Of a stretch of DNA of 64,000 bases, positions 33,483 through 44,938 are shown piece by piece. Position 1 is the stretch's first letter; each line of letters begins with the position of its first letter. The translations under genes and the position numbers were made by a program. Origin of the DNA: Paraphysomonas bandaiensis (lineage: Eukaryota; Chrysophyceae); NCBI GenBank assembly GCA_965644295.1, contig CBFFRP010000434.1, positions 124,001 through 188,000 of the forward strand, written 5' to 3'. The notes below the pieces were generated by a model that searched no databases, was not told the origin of the DNA, and saw only the letters and a program-made list of their open reading frames with translations.

Positions 33483-33975
33483 TCACCGCCCTTGTAGACG
33501 ATCTAAAAAAGTTTGAAAACGTTTCGAAGCTGCTTCAAACAGGAGACTTGGAATATATTTGTTTATCTGCACGTAGTCCCCGCAGATACGTATGAAAGGT
33601 TTAGTCGCCTTCGGGGCTATAACAAGACAAGAGGCCCATGGAGACCTACTGGGAACATAAATATACCCACAGAGTCTCTTGAACTCCTTCTCCGCATCTT
33701 CGTACAATCTCGGATTAACCGGCCTTGCTTTCGGCTTGATCCTAGGAGGTAAACTTTCGTCGAACTTGATATTGAGCGGGTCAACTCCCTTAATGCCGTC
33801 CCACCTCTCTGGAACAAAAACCTTCACTCCCTCTGTCTTCAATAACTCCAGCACCGGCTGTGACTCTCGAAACTCCGCTGAGACATGCTCTTCAAACATA
33901 CTCTCGAACGCCACAATGGCTTGTCGAGGGACTTCGGGACTCGGTATTCCGTATTTGCTTTGAAGAAAATCAGTT
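33483..33975 (-). mobile_element. Ty3/gypsy reverse transcriptase fragment
   Basis: The minus strand encodes the start of a gypsy-type RT: IPSPEVPRQAIV, SLPPRIKPKARPVNPR, CGYIYVPSRSPWASCLVIA and RICGDYVQINKYI. It stops before the palm motifs, so the YxDD-type catalytic site is lost. No LTR was found nearby. The right edge abuts the hAT remnant. This is the only trace of gypsy elements in the window. Confidence 0.85.
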
Positions 33976-33978
33976 TCG

Positions 33979-34445
33979 TTGCTAATGATACGAATTACAA
34001 ATATTCAAGCATGCAAAATATTTGAGTTGACAAGATCTGAGAAAGATGCTGTTAGAATGGTAGAATATATCTCCGTTCTGACAGTGATTTCAACTTTTGA
34101 TAAAACAGAGGATGATGAAGCTGATGTCGGCTATGCGGAAAAATTTCTTCAGTCAGCTCATAAACTTAAGAAGCGAAAAGTTAGAACATCTAAGTGTATG
34201 TGCACGAGTAATGTAGTATGTAATTTCAGTTCATGTGAACGCCTATTCAGTTCAGCTAAACTTATGCTATCAGCGTTTCGCAAACGTATGCATCCTACTA
34301 CACTTTATAAGCCGTTGTTTCTGAAAGCTAATCGACATTTGTGGCCTGAAGCAAGCATATTTCAATTAATTTGAATGAATATGGTGATGTTGGCGTCACC
34401 GATGATCACTCAGGGGATGAGTATGAGAAAAATAGTTACTAGCTA
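33979..34445 (+). mobile_element. hAT transposase C-terminal remnant
   Basis: The plus strand encodes the hAT dimerisation region: SSCERLFSSAKLMLSAFRK, then RMHPTTLYKPLFLKANRHLW, the conserved C-terminal block. A frame change then leads to an acidic tail ending GDEYEKNSY and stop. No DDE catalytic part or terminal repeats are visible, so it is dead. Confidence 0.85.
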
Positions 34446-34972
34446 AGCAGTAGTGGGTTTGATTATCATGTGATCTTAATGACTAGTACTGAAAATGGAT
34501 TCTACGGAGGGTTTAATTACTGGGCCGATTGAAAAACTCCATCAATACTATTGACGGGATGCTATCGAAGAATAGCATTGCAATATAGTGTTCCCTATCC
34601 CTGTTCTTATCTCACAATACATAACTTGTTCTCTCATGGTGCGATATAATTCCACTCTTGAATGCAATGTATAAATGCATTCTAAGACAAGATCCAGGAG
34701 ATAAACTCGGAATAAATTCACATTAACAACCACGCTCTATTCATCAATGAATCTCCTGAAGAACGAAGAAGATACCAGCCTTCACCACATGATGAATGTG
34801 CAAACAAGAAATATGAAACCTAGAAACCTACTAACTAACCGGATAATGTTACCAGAAGGCTTCGCTGCCTTCTTACGTTGATGAATACAGCTTAACAGTC
34901 CTACACTCACGAGTTTCGTGTACAATAGAGACACCTGTCGATGTGTACGTAAAACAACGAAGGGTTGCTGGC
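34446..34972. other. intergenic spacer, no gene seen
   Basis: No ORF or RNA that I can support. The motif CTTAACAGTCCTACACTCA near 34889 is mirrored just beyond the right arm of the palindrome (35671-35690), which suggests that the original palindrome was a little longer and has taken an insertion on the left. Confidence 0.4.
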
Positions 34973-35123
34973 AGTCCTGCGGGATATATATACAGTAGCT
35001 CTATGTCATGTATGGAGTGTGACACTGAAAGATCCTACACAAGGCAGGTCCCTTGGATGACATGTACAATATAATAATCTTTATTTATATATTCTAAATT
35101 TCGTAGTTCAGACATGAGGTCGT

Positions 35124-35196
35124 GGCGCTATAGTGTAGTTGGTTATCACTCAGGGTTCTGATTCCTGCGACCTGGGTTCGAATCCCAGTAGTGCCT
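35124..35196 (+). tRNA. tRNA-Gln (anticodon CUG)
   Basis: 73 nt. Acceptor GGCGCTA pairs with TAGTGCC with discriminator T. Anticodon stem CAGGG/TCCTG has loop TTCTGAT, giving anticodon CTG (codon CAG). T arm CTGGG-TTCGAAT-CCCAG contains the pol III B box GGTTCGAATCC. The D arm resembles other eukaryotic Gln tRNAs. A T5 run at 35202-35206 can end transcription. No intron; CCA is not encoded. Confidence 0.95.
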
Positions 35197-35447
35197 TCAT
35201 TTTTGTTGTGCTATTTTTGTGTATATACATTGTTTGTCAACAGTATAAAAGTAGTATAAAATTTTTTTTAATACACTTTTGGTCTGACTTCAGGACATTT
35301 CTAGGTGTATTTTTCGAGAGTGTGTGGTAGGGTAATGTCCAGGCTACGAATGTATGTACACAAAAATAGCACAACCGACACAGCTACGTCCACTTAGAAG
35401 ATACGTCCACTCATAATATGTACACAAAAATAGCACAACAAAAATGA

Positions 35448-35520
35448 AGGCACTACTGGGATTCGAACCCAGGTCGCAGGAATCAGAACCCTGAGTGATA
35501 ACCAACTACACTATAGCGCC
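35448..35520 (-). tRNA. tRNA-Gln (anticodon CUG), inverted duplicate
   Basis: Reverse-complement copy of the gene at 35124-35196. The mature sequences look identical, with the same T-run after the 3' end. Both genes should be transcribable, converging on the palindrome spacer. Confidence 0.95.
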
Positions 35521-35719
35521 ACGACCTCATGTCTGAACTACGAAATTTAGAATATATAAATAAAGATTATTATATTGTACATGTCATCCAAGGGACCTGC
35601 CTTGTGTAGGGTCTTTCAGTGTCACACTCCATACATAACATAGAGCTACTGCATATATATCCCGCAGGACTGAGTGTAGGACTGTTAAGTCTGGTGGTGC
35701 TCTGCGCCGCGAATTGACA

Positions 35720-38700
35720 ATGTGGTGTAGCGATATTCTGGACGCATATGCAGTGAATATATACGTAAGAGAGGTGGGCGCTCTGCGTCTAGTTATCGGG
35801 CTGCTGTATGTCGTCATGATGTTTGTTACGGCCTGCTGGATTCATAGACAAAAGAAAGCAGCAGAGCTTGGTGATAAAGTGGCCGTGAACTCTGTGATCT
35901 TCCCTCTGTTTCTTAATATCATGTGGTTCTTAGCATTGTCCGATCTGTTAGTGGGACTGCTCATCATATTGGTGCCAACAGAATACAGAGAGAATGCGTC
36001 CACTTTAGCGTTCTCACTCTATCCTATAGCTTATGCTATTCAACATATGGTCCTTGAAGGTGTAGCGTTCTTGTTAATGCAGCATGGCTGTGGATCACAT
36101 GCAGCTTTTGTCTCCATTCGATACACACTCGTCTGGTGTGCTGTGACTCTCATGTGTATGTATATCTACTATGCAAGCATTCCCACATTATCACCGGTAG
36201 TGTATTGTCTGTGGTCGCTAACGCTGATAGGATTCTACTTTCTACTGTGGGTACTTCCGGTACGCATTCTATACAGACGGGCCGCCTGTGTACAATATGC
36301 GAAGTTCTGGTGTGTGTACAGATCACTGGTACTCGTATTTACCGGCATGATACTGCTCCCGGAGTCTGCTATAAGCGAAGCGGGAAGTTGTGGGTATACA
36401 GTTATTGGCCTGATATTTTATGCTGTATGTCACCCCATGATCCTGTACTCATCGCTCCTTGCAGACAGCAGGTGTGTAATATGCATATTCGCTGACAATG
36501 TGCATTAGAGTGATAATTTCATGAATTAATGGCACATCTATCCCGATTCAATATGTAGGTGGTGGCAGGGTATTGTTGGAGAAGATAAGTCCGAAGGAAC
36601 AATGAGGGCTCCGCTGTTAGGGGTAGACCTTTCCTTGCATTCAGCTCAGGTCCATATATACGTAACTCTCACTACATGAATAGTGGGATTAGATTTAGGC
36701 ATATGTCGAGCATCATGCTCTTAATACACTAAAGTATGAGGCATTTGACACGCCACATAATTGTATTAGTTTACGAGGCACTATGTGTTATGTGTATATA
36801 TTTTATTTCTGACAATTTATACTGCATGCTTTTAGGTGTTGGCTGGGGTTATGGACAAAATGAAGGGCAATCACACCACCAGACTGTTGAACTTTGCCCA
36901 CATTCACCTCGACAAAAGCAGGCTTCTCGGGCAGGGCTCATTCAGCAAAGTATACAGGTAAATAACATAGTTACTCACCAGTCAATGTGTCGTTTATTCC
37001 GTTAGCACTCCACAGTGTATGTTCCTGCACTGTAAATATAGACATAGTATGCAGTATATAGTACCTTACAATATGTTATAAGACGATTATGTGGCTAAGA
37101 TTGATGTTTTAAGGGGTTCATACAAGGGAGAGATATGCGCCATCAAACTTATTTTTACAATGGATGTAACTGAGGCAGTAATCAAACGAGCCGCCGCTGA
37201 AGCGACTATTCTTTCTTCCATCCAGGTCCTCATCATGTATGAATATCTGTGATATTTAAATGTCTTATCCCATTTCGTCTAGATGTAACTGACATCCCAG
37301 TCTAATTGTTTTGTATTTGTCAGAGCGATAACATTGTGAAAATATTCGGCGTATCAGTTTTGCCCCCGAGGTGTGTATGTTTTAAACATGTTGAGCAGTG
37401 ATGGACGAGGGTCTTTCAAATGCTAGTATTTGTAGCAGTTGTACATGTTGAAAGTATTTTGCCCTTATACACCGTTAATGTATATTGTGTTAACAGCGTG
37501 TGCATGGTTCTGGAGCTGTGCGCGTTTGGTTCTCTTTCTGAGGTGCTCAGAGGCGGTGAAGGCAAGGTGCCGCTTCTTTTGTCACTTCCAGACAGACTGT
37601 TCCTGGCCTTGGGTTGTACCAGGTAGTCCAACCCAAATTGATCGTGATATGTATGTGGAGAAGTATATTTACTTATATTTGTTTTTCCGCCATTCCATGT
37701 GCTGTATGTATTTTCGTATTAGTGATAAGTGTTAACAGGGGCGTGGCAGCTTTGCACAGGCTGGGACCACACGCTATGCACAGAGACATTAAGTCTTTTA
37801 ACTTTTTAGGTAGGATTCCACGATTTCTGTGTTTTTCTGTCGGTACCGCACTTGTTGGCAAACACCGTGAGGTCTTATGTGCGATGCAGTGGATGAGCAT
37901 ATGAACGCCAAGCTCGCAGATTTGGAGCTGGGTCTCTGTAGTACTATTGGAGGAAGTGAGAACAATGCGGATGAATATGTTTTTGGGGATGATTTCCTCG
38001 TCAATTGGGCACCTCCAGAGGTAAAACTAATTTTGAAATTCCTCGTGTCACGCTTTTCAGGTGCTTCGAGGAGAGCCGTACAGTCAATCATCCGATATAT
38101 ACTCACTTTCATTGGTTCTCTGGGAGATTATGACTGGTCTAATACCTTACAATGATATCACTGGTGGAAGAAAATCAAATAGAGTAGCTGCGGTCAACGC
38201 TGTAAGTGCTATGTACATTCATACTGGATATTGTGGGCGTACTGCACAACAAGGCATTATTGTGCCGGTGGTAATATTCGTGTGGATATTGTACAGATTA
38301 TTGAAGGAGCACGACCAGACGCTTCTGGAATTAGTGATGTTGCTGAGGGATACGCTGATGCTATGTATCGGGGCTGGGCAGACAATCAGTCGGACAGACC
38401 AACTGCAGGAGGTATGGGAATAGAGCTTGCCCAGAGTATTAGTGTAACGAATATATATCCTATGCCACTGTAAAACAGATTTATCAGAGGCAATACTTGT
38501 AGCCTACGAGAGTTGTTGTCCTTCCATAATGACAAGTATAGAGGTGATGCTCTGTGCCTACGATGTATTTTCCGTTGCATTTATGATATTGCAGTTAGAC
38601 AATAATGAGTGTATGTACTTACGCAGGAACTATCTGATGTCAGCATCATGATGAGAGACTTCATATCTTCGCAAGAAGGCGCTGATTATTTATCTTCGGT

Positions 38701-39607
38701 TCTTACTGCTACTCCAGTTAGCAACACTGATGTCCATCCGCCTCATAGCATCCTCATACGCGAGCATGCCCGTAACGAACGTACATCCTCGACAGGGCTT
38801 AGTGCAGAGAGAGAATCTTGGACGAAGATGAGCGCTGCCTCAGAAATCAGTGTCGACATACCCGCACAGCTGCCTTGTGCCCCAGCTTCTCTGCAGTGTA
38901 TATACCATTCCGTGTACAAAAGCCATCTATGGTCTATTGTGGATAGTCTACAATCCCCGGTTGTAGTTGTAACTGGACAGCCTCCCCATTTATTGTTGAG
39001 GGCCTCTCGTGAGTGGTACGATACTATGCAGATCATCCCTATCCCTGGACATTATTTTGGACGACCAATTGCCCCTGTACTCTCCCACTACTTCCCGGGT
39101 GTTGATTGCGAAGGCGGTCAATGCAGAGAGAACTCCTTTATGAAATTTTTGGCAGAGTTAAGGGCTTGGCCAAAGTATGGACATTGCGTCCTTGCAGCAG
39201 CGCCTGTGCTATCACAACCATCCTCGAGGCACATTTCACACCTGTCAGTGCACGGTTTTGGAGTGAAGTACAGATCCCTTCCCGACGAGTCACATCACTA
39301 TGACAATGAGGGGAAGGCAATGGAAGGTACAGCCTCTACAGGGAGCACGATGGAGATTGGGGGGACTGCGTATTTTGTATTGCACATGAGTCATCTTTTT
39401 CCTGTGGATAAAACCTCTAGGATGATGCGAAGGTCATGGTGGCCAAAGAGGGATCGACAGCGCCGAACAAATAGCACAAACAGTAACAGCACTATTATAG
39501 GTAGTGGTAGGACTTGCGCGCATACTGCCAGAAGCAGCAGCATTCTGAGTAGAGGGAGCTTGAGCAGTAGTGTGTTCGCTCTTGCTAGTGGACCTGAGGA
39601 TGTTTAA
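35720..39607 (+). CDS. 7TM receptor-TKL kinase fusion with PAS-like C-terminus
   Basis: Eleven exons: 35720-36471, 36559-36649, 36836-36957, 37114-37225, 37324-37370, 37497-37622, 37739-37809, 37890-38020, 38061-38201, 38297-38443, 38627-39607 (about 906 residues; the end of exon 10 is the least certain). Residues 22-247 have seven hydrophobic helices, the last running into LLADSRWW. The kinase starts near residue 305: glycine loop LGQGSFSKVY, Lys in ICAIK (about 333), HRDIKSFNFL (Asp433), APPE (about 484), and DIYSLSLVLWEIMTG typical of TKL kinases. The DFG motif reads D-L-E. After the kinase, residues about 675-845 look PAS-like (TGQPPHLLLRASREWYD... FVLHMSHLFP). Such 7TM-TKL fusions are known from protists such as oomycetes. 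It probably senses an outside signal at the plasma membrane. Confidence 0.82.
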
Positions 39608-40330
39608 CACTGCGTTATCCGTTTTAAAATTGTTGTAGCGTACTGTAGAATTAATTCGTAAACATTTTCACATGATGTATAAATACTGCTAAATATATTC
39701 CTTGTGCTAGAATCACGAGTAGGGTGAGTTGGTACTACCATTGTGTGTATTAAGTTTGAATGCGTACCGATTAGGTTTATCTGGAAAGCTTGTCGTAGCA
39801 TATATTATACATATATGGTAGTTTGGGACAAGTTCAATTGTGTTAATCGAATAGACTAAAGTGAAGTACTATTTAAAATATTGCGCTATTTTTATTGACT
39901 TACACCACACAGAATAGCTTAGTTTCCTAAGTGTATACCTGATGACGCTCCCTGCTAAGTAGCGCCAGAGCCCCTTTGAATCCTCACTGACTTAACAAAG
40001 AAAAACCAAGATTTGGAGATCTCTTTTCTGTAATTTTATCATCAATAAATTTTCTACCGTTAAAGTCCAGATAAGTTCCATTAAGTTAAACCCGTGAAAC
40101 AGCCACCTCACTGAAACCAACATGATCGTTAGAAATTTCTAACATTCACGCTGGATGACTTGATATATATAAACTTACATTTTAACTAATTAAAAAGCGG
40201 AGAAGATCTTATTAGATGCGTAGAATGATTACATATGTAAACTATTTCATTACAGAGAAATGTTAAGATCAGGCTTAATGTACTATTATTACCAAAATAC
40301 AATGAAGTACTACGGGTAAGCAATACCCCC
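39608..40330. other. intergenic spacer, no gene seen
   Basis: AT-rich 3' flank of the receptor kinase. No supported ORF, RNA or repeat. Confidence 0.45.
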
Positions 40331-40718
40331 TCAACAAAGTCGGCTGGTGTTCTGAGGGATAAGAACCGGAGAGAATCTCTCCGGGAAACTAACGTGAACT
40401 GCATATATAGTCAGCAGATATTGTTCTACCCACTCATGGCCAAATGCTTGTGTGGTACAAGGGATACTAATTACTATTAACTGTGACTTATGTAGACGTC
40501 TTTGGGCCTTGACGACACACACATAATAAACAGGCACCCACCTCAAGGGAATTCGGACCGTTCACCTTAAGAACAGAGAGCGAAATTGGCTGCACCTTGG
40601 TGCTTGCGGTGACGCACAAGCAGATTTCGTAGCGCCTAATAGAGTAGTTAAGCACTTGTTAGTTAAGTGGTTCTGACTCTTAGACGCCTATTGCTAATAA
40701 CCAGACATTCACTAGAAT
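40331..40718 (+). mobile_element. short LINE-tailed element, family B, copy 1
   Basis: From CAAAGTCGG (about 40335) it matches the element at 41320-41770 along its whole length (GTTCTGAGGGATAAG, GGGAAACTAACGTGA, TAGTCAGCAGATATTG, TAGACGTCTTTGGG). It ends with the shared LINE 3' block (GCACCTTGGTGCTTGCGGTG at about 40587) and the terminus ACGCCTATTGCTAATAACCA...CATTCACTA. No ORF. It is either a 5'-truncated LINE or a SINE-like element using the LINE tail. Confidence 0.7.
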
Positions 40719-41312
40719 GGAAAATACAGCTTGTGGAGTGTTTGGTGATCTGATTTTGAAATTTGAGTCATATGTTTGTTTTAACTCGTGTATTATATTG
40801 AAGTCCCTTTCAAATGACTGTCAACATCATCATGGCTAAGATTGAAGGTAGTTTCTGTTGAAACCGACTACTGAAGTTGAATACCCTTGTTTTCTCAGTG
40901 CTAATACCCATTTCGACATGAACATATCACCGTCCCTCAAGAAACCCTCAGGACCTCGATAACAACGCCGTCTCCGGCAACTTTACCTGTGCCGGAGGCC
41001 CAAACGGTGCACTGAGACAGAGCCATATTCCAAATCTCAATCCACCTCTCTCAGCCTACACATCTAGCACTCGGTAAACTCAGGGCCTTAATACAGAACC
41101 CTGTACCTCCACAAAGCCCAATGGAGTCTCATCTCAAGGGGAGACCCCCTGATCGCACGCGCCAGTGAGTCCTTGGACACACGATCAAGGCGAACCTCAC
41201 AATCGACATTAAGAACGGAAGTGGTCGCACCTTGGTGCTTGCGGCGACGCACAAGCAGCTTCTGTAGCGCTAAATAGTAGGATAATAGAGTGTGTACTGA
41301 TTAGTTATGGGT

Positions 41313-42071
41313 TGTTGGACAAAGTCGGACTCGCACCTTTTCGTGGTGTTCTGGGGGATAAGTACCGGACAGATTTCTCTGGGAAACTAACGTGAGCCGC
41401 AAACATAGTCAGCAGATATATTGTTCTGCCCACTCATAGCCCACCAATAAGTGTCACTTGTATAGACGTCTTTGGGACCTGACGAATAAACAGGCATCCG
41501 GGAATGGGCCCACCTGAAGGGTAACCGGGGTATTGGGCTGCATGCTGAAGTCAAGCATCCGGGATGTTCGCCTTAAGAACTCAGAGCGGAAGTGGTCGCA
41601 CCTTGGTGCTTGCGGCGACGCACAAGCAGCTTCCGTAATGTTAAATAGTAGAATGAAAAAGTGTGTAGTGATTAGCTACAGGTAGAGGTCTAACTAGTTT
41701 GTCTAGCATTCATCTAGCTACTAAGCTGGTGCAAGTTTTTAACACCTACTGCTAATAATAAGACTTTCAATATGGGTTGTTGGAAATTGCTCATTCTTAA
41801 CTAGATCTCAGAGAGAATTAGTCGTTAGACTAGATAGATTTATTAATATTGTTTACACGAAGTTGTGATTAACAACATACACTCAATTTGTTTCACGCAT
41901 AATCTCCTACATATGCGAACCTCTTGTTACTAAACATATCTTGAAAGATCAAACTATTTCAGTTTCTCAATATCATCACAGCATTTGTACATCACTATAT
42001 TTCACTGTATTCTCGTACATTGTCTTCAAGTGACATACTGAATATACTAGAATAAGATCCATATTCTAATA
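41313..42071 (-). repeat. solo LTR of copia family 1, split by a family B element
   Basis: Pieces 41313-41319 and 41785-42071 total 294 bp, the exact length of the copia-1 LTR, and match it on the minus strand (TATTAGAATATGGATC at the right edge, ending near ...CAACA at the left). TGGGT duplications lie at 41308-41312 and 42072-42076. It diverges from the copia-1 LTRs at many sites, so it is older. Confidence 0.9.
41320..41770 (+). mobile_element. short LINE-tailed element, family B, copy 2
   Basis: Bounded by the 14-bp duplication TATGGGTTGTTGGA at 41306-41319 and 41771-41784, so both ends are known: it is 451 bp, begins CAAAGTCGGACTCGC and ends ACACCTACTGCTAATAATAAGACTTTCAA. It carries the shared 3' hairpin block at about 41595. 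No ORF. Confidence 0.88.
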
Positions 42072-42170
42072 TGGGTAGAGGTCTAAATAGTCTGTCTAGC
42101 ATTCAACTAGCAACTAGCCACTACATTGGTGCAGATTTTTAACGCCTTTTGCTAAGTAACAAAACTTTCA

Positions 42171-42587
42171 ATATATACCCATTTCAAGTAAAAACACTTT
42201 CTTGAGGAAAAATGGGGATAATACACTATGTGTGTTACTCAAATATTTACTGCACAACGTAGAATGAAAATAATGAAAGTCGTTATACTTTAGATAGTAT
42301 TTTTGATCGACTGTAATCCTTGACAACTGCCGAATGTTACAATATAATGGCCTCCTTGTTGCTGAAATTATTTTTTGGAAGTTAAAGACTCTAACTGCAC
42401 TATTATTACTGTTTTGGTGTCGATATGTGATTAAGTTTTGTCGCATACAACAACTGTCCTTTTTCACATTGTCAAAACTCATCTTATACTCTGATTAGCA
42501 ACAACCAATTGCTGTTATAATATATTACATATAACAGTCAAGCAGTACAGTGCCTCCACAATCAAGTATTGTAGCAAACTGGTGGTT
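42171..42587. other. intergenic spacer, no gene seen
   Basis: 3' flank of the sugar transporter. A minus-strand frame of 104 codons exists here but has no recognisable features. Confidence 0.4.
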
Positions 42588-44938
42588 TTAATGTGCTCCT
42601 ATCTCTCTGTCCTCATACTGTAGAAGCGGGCGTGTAACATCTGATGCTCGCGATGTCGATATATTTCTCATGGCTGGGTTAACACGACTACCCAACAGTA
42701 TTTCGATGTCCTCCAAGGACAGACCTTTCGTCTCCGGAACGAACTTGAACACAAAATATAACGCAGCGGCATCTATCACAGCAAATATACCAAACGTATT
42801 GGCCGCTCCTGCAAACAGAAAGATATCACTACCGCCACAACATGTCGCTACGTCTGCCTTTTAGAAAACGCCAACAATATATACGAAAGCTCGAATACAT
42901 ACGTACAAAGCAGGATATAATTCTCACCTATACTTTCAGTGGCAAGAGGAAATAGATAGGAGGTGACCACATTCCAAAAGAAGTTCATTTGCACAGCAAC
43001 AGCTACGGCCTGTCCCCTTACCTCGAGCGGGAAAACTTCCGAGATAAGTAGCCAGGAAATGGGACCAAACCCAATCTGGTACCCGCCGATATAGATAAAC
43101 ATTGCGGTCAAGATAACTATCTGGGAGAAAATATGAGCGAATCATATAACTTGTTGCCTAGATGATTACAGTCTAACTCCATGTTGTATGTTGGCATGAT
43201 ATAATGTCCACATTATAACATCCTCATATGTGAGTCAAGAACAAAAGTTCGATACCTGTGTACCGCTGATAGACTTATCATCGTTGTCATCGTCGTCACT
43301 GGTTTTCGTGAAGCTGAAGGCTATAGCCAGTGCAACCAGAGCCACCAACATCACAGCGATCCCCACATACAGCAGAAGTTTCCTTCCGAATTTGTCCACA
43401 GTGAATACCGCCAACATGGTCATGACTAACTTGAATGCAGCTACTCCAACTGTTGCCACAGCAGCGAGCCCTGCATCATTGAATATGCTAGCTGCATAAT
43501 AAAGAACCGACGGCTGGCCGGTGACCTGCGACAAAGGACATAACATTCATATTATATACCGCGCGACACTTATTACACTCATATCGTACGGCACAAACAT
43601 ACAACAACAGTGCTTAGCTAAATTAGACTGTGCCACAATCATCGTGTTCTGAATCTGCATGTACACGCTTGTAGATTGTAAACGGTACCTGCTGTAGAAA
43701 CACCAACCCCACGCCAGCAATAAGAGCAGGCCTGAATCTGGCTGCCCACAAGCTCTTATCGAGGGGTTTAATGTGGCTGAGAGGTTCAGTTGATAAAACA
43801 CCAGATGCTTGGCGGACATGGTCTCCAGCATCGATGTCAATGCTGTGGGCATTAGACACCTTCCTGATGGCAGATGTCTGTTCCGCTACATATCCACATG
43901 AGAGCAACATATACACACATGCATCACTAACTATATAAATTAACATGGGAAAACACAGATATTGATATGTATTGCGTTTCGGTACCCATGTCATTGAAAG
44001 CAATATCTGAAGCATGAGGTCTGAGCACCCAATCCATTGCAGCCCTGCTTTCATCCATTCTACCCTTCATGTAAAGAAACCTCGTACTCTCTCGTAATAT
44101 AGAGTACGCTCCGATTCCCATCACAGCAGCGGGTGCCATTGCAATTCCATAAGTGTAAGCCCACCCGCCGTTAGTGGAGGAGAAAAGGAACCCTATGAGA
44201 TAGCCCAGTAGGATACCCAGCACTATGAAGGCTTCCTTAAGAGATACAAGGAGACCTCTTACTGACGGTGGACTCATTTCCCCAATATAAGCCGGCGCAC
44301 CTAGCAAATTACATGAGCCGAGAGTGTGGGTGGAGTGCACAATTAGAAGGGAGGTGGAACACATGACGTACATATATCTACCCAATATTATCCTTTCGTC
44401 TGTTAGACGAATTGACAGGCATATAAAATTAGTCCACATACCGTGCATAGAAAATCCGATTCCACACCCATATATTACCCTCCCAAGGATCAGAACAGTC
44501 AAACCGGGCCCTGATCCCCACCCTGGCCTAGCAGCGAGGGCCTCAATAAAAGCACCAAAAAGGTACAAGCCAGCACCCACAACAAGTTCCATTCGCCTGC
44601 CCATGCTATCAGCAAGCTTGAACACTGCCATTGAGGACAGCAGAGCGCCAAGAACGGAAGCGGAAGTAACGGCTCCCTGCAGAGACGTGTTGTTGTCGAG
44701 GATCCCATCCCACTGCACGCCTGCGTGATCTCCTTTAATGATCTGCTCTACCACAAAACTAGTGGACCCCTATGAGCAAACTATCACAGTTATCTATAGG
44801 AAGAGAGGCGTTACTTACGATGTCATAGCCGAAGAGCAGCCCCCCGAGAGCAGGAAACAGAAACACAGACAGTAATGCCGGAACATAAAAATCAGGCTCA
44901 GGATTATACCCTCCACTCTTACACCGTGACTGCGTCAT
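42588..44938 (-). CDS. MFS sugar/H+ symporter, plastidic glucose/xylose transporter type
   Basis: Seven exons on the minus strand (44938-44819, 44769-44442, 44300-43986, 43885-43689, 43525-43256, 43120-42928, 42808-42588; 547 residues, all junctions in frame). Sugar-porter signatures are clear: GGLLFGYDIGSTS in TM1, ADSMGRR (loop 2-3), GRVIYGCGIGFSMHGAPAYI, RGLLVSLKEAFIVLGILLG, LQQVTGQPSVLYYA (QQ-G-Y sugar site), DKFGRK, SWLLISEVFPLEVRG, and PETKGLSLEDIE after TM12. The SMHGAPAYI and SLKEAFIVLGILLG blocks resemble plant plastidic xylose/glucose transporters. No transit peptide is obvious, so plasma or vacuolar membrane is as likely as plastid. It is divergently paired with the helical-repeat gene. 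Confidence 0.93.

Larger units (their letters stand above)
34973..35671. repeat. inverted repeat with about 255-bp arms, one tRNA-Gln per arm
   Basis: Left arm 34973-35231 and right arm 35419-35671 are near-perfect reverse complements, with a spacer of about 187 bp. Each arm holds one complete tRNA gene, its 5' flank of at least 120 bp and its T-run terminator, the two genes pointing at each other. Small differences (CATGTATGG versus CATACATAACA) show that the arms have begun to diverge. Confidence 0.92.
40935..42170 (+). mobile_element. 5'-truncated LINE family A, interrupted by an LTR and another element
   Basis: 40935-41312 matches the last 300 bp of the full-length LINE ORF and its 3' UTR (CTAGCACTCGGTAAACTCAGG, CAATGGAGTCTCATCTCAAG, GTGAGTCC, TCGCACCTTGGTGC). 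The tail stops at GATTAGTTATGGGT and resumes after the LTR at 42072 as TGGGTAGAGGTCTAAATAG...ACGCCTTTTGCTAAG, as in the intact LINE tail. The insertion is thus a copia LTR with its TGGGT duplication. Coding capacity is nil. Confidence 0.85.

Noticed and set aside
35139-35330. Protein-coding ORF over the left tRNA arm
   Set aside because: The frame runs through a well-formed tRNA-Gln gene and palindrome; no protein evidence.
42168-42482. Minus-strand 104-codon ORF near the transporter 3' end
   Set aside because: It has no recognisable motif, biased AT-rich content and no splice context; I could not support it as a gene.
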